A DNA stretch of 14,110 nucleotides from CAYHSY01 sp964359435 (GTDB lineage: Bacteria > Patescibacteriota > Minisyncoccia > UBA6257 > JAUSGH01), in contig CAYHSY010000023.1 of assembly GCA_964359435.1 (NCBI GenBank), positions 1 to 14,110 of the forward strand, read 5' to 3'. This document shows positions 10,942 through 14,110 of this stretch, one piece after another (positions within the stretch are counted from its first letter, which is position 1; every line of letters begins with the position of its first letter). The notes beneath the pieces are model-generated. The model saw nothing but the letters and a program-made list of their open reading frames with translations. It was not told the origin of the DNA and searched no databases. Made by a program: the position numbers and the translations under genes.

Positions 10942-13284
10942 CTAGCTTGTCACTTCGCAGACGCCGGAAACACACGCAAGCTCCTTAGAACCTTGGGTTT
11001 GATCTTCCCGTTCATAAACCAAGATTTGGGAGAAATCTATCTCCGGAAACGCGGCAATCATCTCTTTATATTTTTCTTCGCTGATTTCCTCATAAGGAGC
11101 CAGAGCATAAACATGTTCATCGCGCGGCAAGAATGAGAGGCCTCCGATCAAATCCCAGTTCTCATAAATCCAATTGCCCACTTTAATCCATTCGTCATTA
11201 GCCACGGAAATGGTGACGGAAGGATTATGCTCGGTATAATTATGTTTAACCAGCTTCCAGTATTCCAACTGATCCAGGGCTTGGATATCTTTACGCACTA
11301 CTGCCCCATCCGGGGCCTTGACCGGAAACTCAAAGACATAAGTCGTGGCGGCGTCTTTGGGCTGACCAACTTCCGGGAAATACGGCACTTTTTGGTCGCG
11401 CAGCATTTTGAAAAGCGCGTCGGTCGCGGAAATTCTCACCCGGCGAATATAGTATTTGGCGTGGCGGGTATGTAAACCGGAGGCCGCGTCCACCAATTGG
11501 GAAACCGTACCGGAGGGCTTCACGCAGGTGATGGCCGTCGAAGCATTGATGCCGAGTTTTTTGGCATAGATCCTATTTACCCGGCCAGCTTCCTCGCGCA
11601 ATTTGCCGAGCATCTCCGCGTTTCTAACAGCCGGGCAGTCCCATTGACCGGTGATGGAGACGCCCAATAAACGCTCTTTTTCGCAATTCTCCCTCCACTC
11701 CTTGGAAAGATATTGGAAATTGGTCAAAGAAGATTGGTAAGTACCCAGCATGGCAGCCAGCCGGACTTTGCGCATCAAAGTCACTTCCGTATCATTTTGA
11801 CGGGACACAACCTCGCTTAAATTACAGAACTGTTTAGACTGAAGGATTATCTCACCACAGGGATTCGTACCGGAAGTCGCGACGCCGTCTTGAAATATTT
11901 TCCAACGACGATCCGGCATCTGCCTCCTCAGGGCGCCCCGATTAAAGATACCCCTCTCCCCCGTGCCATTCTTAGCCAGGGCAATCCATTCATCCATGAA
12001 TTCAGTGCAACTCGGCTTTTCATTGTAAGCTACGGAATTATTGGCGATAGCACGCTGGCCTTCCGTCAAATAGAACTGCCCGCTCTTGGCCAATCGCATT
12101 TCCACATCGTCAAGGTCAGAGATGGAAATCAAAGCGCTGCGGCGCACGCCGCCCATAACCACCACCTCGCCGGTCTTGCAAATAATATCATGAACATCAA
12201 GCGGAGTCAGACGCCTGCCTTGCCTGCTCAAAACCTTTTGCCGCGCATAGGTTAAGAGCGCCCGGAGCGGACCCGGTCCGGAACTTTTACCACCCATGGT
12301 TTTGAGGCGCGCGCCCATCGGACGCAGCTGCGAATAATCGAAGTCAATGTCTTTACCATCAAACCAAGCTCGAAGTCCCAAGACCAAAGAATCCGCCCAG
12401 CCCTCCTTGCTATCCGGAATTATATGAGTCGTCAAAACCTCGCCGGCCTGACGCTTAATTTGAGGCAATTGCTGGACCGTCTGCTGTTCCACCGAAAAGC
12501 CGACGCCGGTACCGCACATGGAAAGATACATAATCTCGCCAAAATCTTGCAATTTGGACGGAGCAATAAAGGAACAATTGTAACCGGCGACATTAGTGGT
12601 ACGGGCGGCGCTGCCGGCGCTCCAGACCAAACGCATGGACGGCATGACCTCTTGGTTCAAAATGGCTTCGCGCAACTCATTGTATTCTTCATCCGAATAC
12701 TTATTACCGATATTTTCGCGCATGAAATCCATATAACGATTGACGGTTTCGATCCAGGTTTCGCGACGATTTTCATCGGGAAGCCATCTAGAATAACTGC
12801 GGTAATAGATAAATTCCGACAGAGGGTTTCGGAAATATTTTTTACTTTCCGTCACCAACCGCTTAACTTTCATCGGAATCTCTCTTTCTTTCTCACGGAT
12901 CATAGACCGCTCTTTGCGATACAAAATATACGCCTTAGCGGTTTTCGCATAATCGAGAGCGATCAACGAGGATTCCACCACGTCCTGGATTTCTTCAATG
13001 CCTAAAATATAATTGGATGGAAATTTTTTATGCAGCTCGACTACCACCCGTTTGGCAGCCTGCTCCGCCTCTTTTTCACCCCCCTCATGGACTGCCTGCA
13101 TGGCTTTGGAAACAGCCATGGCAACACGGCTTTCATCAAAAGGAACGATACGCCCATCCCGTTTCCGGACCAGCTTGAACTCCGCGTTGGCGGATCTTTT
13201 ATTTACGGTTGTTTTTTTGAAGACCTTTTTAACCGCCTTTCTTAAAATTTTGGATGCCGCGCCCTTCTTCTTTTTGACAGCCAT
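10942..13284 (-). CDS. nrdJ: Adenosylcobalamin-dependent (class II) ribonucleotide reductase
   Basis: 780 residues. A Lys-rich N-terminal tail (1-34) precedes an ATP-cone (about 35-125: FKLVRKRDGRIVPFDESR, later NYILGIEEIQDVVE), then the ten-stranded barrel. Key residues: C237 in YNCSFIAP, CGTGVGFSVE (257-266), N474-P-C476-G-E478 (radical cysteine with Asn and Glu partners), and C487 in FCNLSE (second thiol of the C237 pair). VKPSGTVSQ (588-596) and the C-terminal redox pair C771-x4-C776 complete the set. The overall pattern fits the RTPR-like class II enzymes that reduce ribonucleotides using B12 and work with or without oxygen. The ATP-cone predicts dATP/ATP overall-activity control. All catalytic cysteines are present and there is no intein. 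It follows a structured leader and has no SD at its ATG. Confidence 0.95.
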   Translation of the reverse strand: MAVKKKKGAASKILRKAVKKVFKKTTVNKRSANAEFKLVRKRDGRIVPFDESRVAMAVSKAMQAVHEGGEKEAEQAAKRVVVELHKKFPSNYILGIEEIQDVVESSLIALDYAKTAKAYILYRKERSMIREKEREIPMKVKRLVTESKKYFRNPLSEFIYYRSYSRWLPDENRRETWIETVNRYMDFMRENIGNKYSDEEYNELREAILNQEVMPSMRLVWSAGSAARTTNVAGYNCSFIAPSKLQDFGEIMYLSMCGTGVGFSVEQQTVQQLPQIKRQAGEVLTTHIIPDSKEGWADSLVLGLRAWFDGKDIDFDYSQLRPMGARLKTMGGKSSGPGPLRALLTYARQKVLSRQGRRLTPLDVHDIICKTGEVVVMGGVRRSALISISDLDDVEMRLAKSGQFYLTEGQRAIANNSVAYNEKPSCTEFMDEWIALAKNGTGERGIFNRGALRRQMPDRRWKIFQDGVATSGTNPCGEIILQSKQFCNLSEVVSRQNDTEVTLMRKVRLAAMLGTYQSSLTNFQYLSKEWRENCEKERLLGVSITGQWDCPAVRNAEMLGKLREEAGRVNRIYAKKLGINASTAITCVKPSGTVSQLVDAASGLHTRHAKYYIRRVRISATDALFKMLRDQKVPYFPEVGQPKDAATTYVFEFPVKAPDGAVVRKDIQALDQLEYWKLVKHNYTEHNPSVTISVANDEWIKVGNWIYENWDLIGGLSFLPRDEHVYALAPYEEISEEKYKEMIAAFPEIDFSQILVYEREDQTQGSKELACVSGVCEVTS

Positions 13285-13329
13285 ACGGGATAGATAATTA
13301 AATTTAATTTATAATTTTTGACCTCGCAG

Positions 13330-13486
13330 AGATGAAAGCGCCCCCACACTTAATAAGTCATCGGAGATTCCTCTCCGCTCTTTAACGCAGAGTAAAACCC
13401 ATTAGGTGTAGGGACCATACTTTTTAGAAATCATCCGCAGCTTTGGACGAATTCCCGGTACAAAAATCTTTCGAAATTCTTGTACC
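13330..13486 (-). ncRNA. Structured 5' leader of nrdJ, candidate cis-regulatory RNA
   Basis: Read on the minus strand, the leader forms: (1) a 13-bp hairpin 13486-13457 with a CGAA loop; (2) P1 GGATGA (13436-13431) with TCATCT (13335-13330); (3) P2 GTCCCTACAC (13415-13406) with GTGTGGGGGC (13349-13340), ten pairs; (4) inside it CGGAGA-GGAA-TCTCCG (13377-13362), a GNRA-type loop. Several pairs are G-U on this strand and would be A-C mismatches on the other, so the RNA is minus-sense and reads toward nrdJ. An alternative pairing CTCTGCG/CGGAGAG competes with the last hairpin, as in switches. I do not see the conserved core of the classic cobalamin riboswitch. Confidence 0.55.
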
Positions 13487-13494
13487 GTCTTTTT

Positions 13495-13500
13495 ATTATA
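13495..13500 (-). promoter_or_regulatory. -10 box TATAAT for the nrdJ leader transcript
   Basis: Perfect TATAAT (13500-13495) on the minus strand just before the first leader hairpin; the start would be near 13488. No good -35 is seen at 16-18 bp. Confidence 0.5.
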
Positions 13501-13553
13501 CTCCCCCATGCGGCGCGTAAATGTGAATAACTTTTTGTTCATCATGAAAAATA

Positions 13554-13580
13554 AAAAGAGCAACGCGAGGTTGCTCTTTT
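13554..13580 (-). terminator. ftsZ terminator (symmetrical)
   Basis: An 11-bp stem AAAAGAGCAAC (13554-13564)/GTTGCTCTTTT (13570-13580) with a 5-nt loop. On the minus strand it ends in a T-run, 14 nt after the ftsZ stop codon. Confidence 0.85.
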
Positions 13581-13594
13581 ATGCCGTCATGAAT

Positions 13595-14110
13595 CTACTG
13601 ATCCCTCTTACGACGCAGAAAGGTGGGTATGTCCCAAATCTCCTTAGGAGGTTTTTTAGGTAACGGCGATTTATCCACCTCTTTTAACAATTCTTTTTTA
13701 TTATCGGCCGGCATGGCATGCCCCTCTTTTACCCCCGGCTGATGCGACACCTCGGAACGCGTTAATTTAGGTTCCGGAGAAGAAGCTCCGAAAAGCGACG
13801 GGGAAGCGTTTTCTTGCGACTTGCCCCCGGCGACGCCATTGAAATTAGTGGCGATCAAAGTAACCTTGATAGCCCCCGGCTTGACCTTTTTATCGTAGTA
13901 AGCACCAAAAATAATTTTAGCCGAAGGATCAATGGAACCGCTGATGGTTTTGGCGATGTCATTGATTTCACTCATTTTCATATCACGGCTGCCGGAGACG
14001 CCGAACAAAACTCCCTTAGCTCCGTCAATGGATGTTTCCAAAAGCGGAGAATTAATGGCGGAGGTCACGGCATTCACCGCCCGCTCCTGGCCGGCGGCCA
14101 ACCCCACGGA
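13595..14110 (-). CDS. ftsZ: Cell division protein FtsZ, C-terminal part (runs off window)
   Basis: The open frame enters from the window edge, and 171 C-terminal residues are visible. The first ~95 match the tubulin-like C-terminal domain of FtsZ: VGLAAGQERAVNAVTSAINS, PLLETSIDGAKGVLFGVSG, an acidic MSEINDIAKTI stretch, KIIFGAYYD, and KVTLIATNF. A ~50-residue variable linker follows (Ser/Pro/Lys-rich, about 96-155), then the conserved C-terminal peptide DIPTFLRRK, which binds FtsA, SepF or ZipA-type anchors, and a short basic end. FtsZ polymerises with GTP into the division ring; the GTPase domain lies outside the window. A terminator follows, so nrdJ is a separate unit. Confidence 0.95.
   Translation of the reverse strand, partial: SVGLAAGQERAVNAVTSAINSPLLETSIDGAKGVLFGVSGSRDMKMSEINDIAKTISGSIDPSAKIIFGAYYDKKVKPGAIKVTLIATNFNGVAGGKSQENASPSLFGASSPEPKLTRSEVSHQPGVKEGHAMPADNKKELLKEVDKSPLPKKPPKEIWDIPTFLRRKRDQ

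Noticed and set aside
12424..13005. 193-codon plus-strand frame inside nrdJ
   Set aside because: Antisense to a fully conserved enzyme whose catalytic residues are all in the minus frame.
13310..13494. Plus-strand small RNA with TATAAT at 13310 and a terminator near 13490
   Set aside because: Possible in outline, but helix pairing has mismatches on the plus strand that become G-U pairs on the minus strand, so the leader of nrdJ is the better reading.
13522..13530. DnaA-box-like TTATTCACA upstream of nrdJ
   Set aside because: A single 9-mer fitting a loose consensus; no cluster or AT-rich unwinding region supports an origin.
1..14110. CRISPR array
   Set aside because: No set of equally spaced direct repeats with spacers; the three ~40-bp repeats are far apart and each precedes a gene block.
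1..14110. Alternative genetic code (TGA as Gly)
   Set aside because: TGA ends the 28-aa ORF, the recombinase frame and the dgt-like gene at sensible places, and conserved Gly sites use normal codons.

Overview
The window looks like a chromosomal piece of a Candidate Phyla Radiation (Patescibacteria) bacterium, most likely Parcubacteria-like. This is inferred from gene content: a long adenosylcobalamin-dependent ribonucleotide reductase next to ftsZ, many small membrane-anchored orphan proteins, a stand-alone GIY-YIG protein beside a tRNA, and a Cys-rich tandem-repeat secreted protein. TGA acts as a normal stop for several genes, so the TGA=Gly code of Gracilibacteria/SR1 is not in use. Lineage cannot be proved from this window alone.

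Left part (1-3430) is an accessory island at the 3' end of a tRNA-Asn gene (3433-3507, minus). Next to the tRNA is the C-terminal part of a large serine recombinase; its catalytic N-terminus is missing and its frame runs into the antisense of the tRNA. Beyond it lie three cargo blocks, all on the minus strand: (i) a MerR-HTH/GHKL-ATPase fusion with a STAS-like DUF4325 partner, (ii) a PemK/MazF-type toxin with a small upstream partner, (iii) a tiny membrane ORF plus a membrane/PH-like protein cut by the window edge. Each block is preceded by a diverged copy of one ~40-bp promoter-like repeat. A short plus-strand RNA candidate sits between blocks (ii) and (iii).

Junction (3433-4022): an intact tRNA-Asn, a GIY-YIG ORF, and two 5' fragments of the same tRNA. 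Three unrelated-core hairpin elements interrupt the fragments, all at CTAC^CG sites.

Middle (4023-8871): GC-rich, mostly surface-directed genes: an anchored protein with an M23-like fold but no convincing active site, an anchored protein with a Ca-type Asp loop, a YdeI/OmpD-associated-type small protein, a four-helix membrane protein, and a convergent minus operon encoding a small NPF-motif membrane protein and a 678-residue exported protein with seven four-cysteine repeats.

Right part (9001-14110): nucleotide metabolism and division. A dGTPase-like HD hydrolase is divergent from a small orphan gene across back-to-back promoters. A second orphan gene converges on nrdJ at a shared bidirectional terminator. 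nrdJ has a ~160-nt leader that folds better as minus-strand RNA and is a candidate cis-regulatory RNA. The C-terminal part of ftsZ lies upstream with its own terminator.

A recurring theme is a strong -10 box 6-7 nt before the start codon with no Shine-Dalgarno, which predicts leaderless mRNAs for at least five genes. Only a few genes (28-aa ORF, antitoxin, dGTPase, 68-aa orphan) have a recognisable SD.
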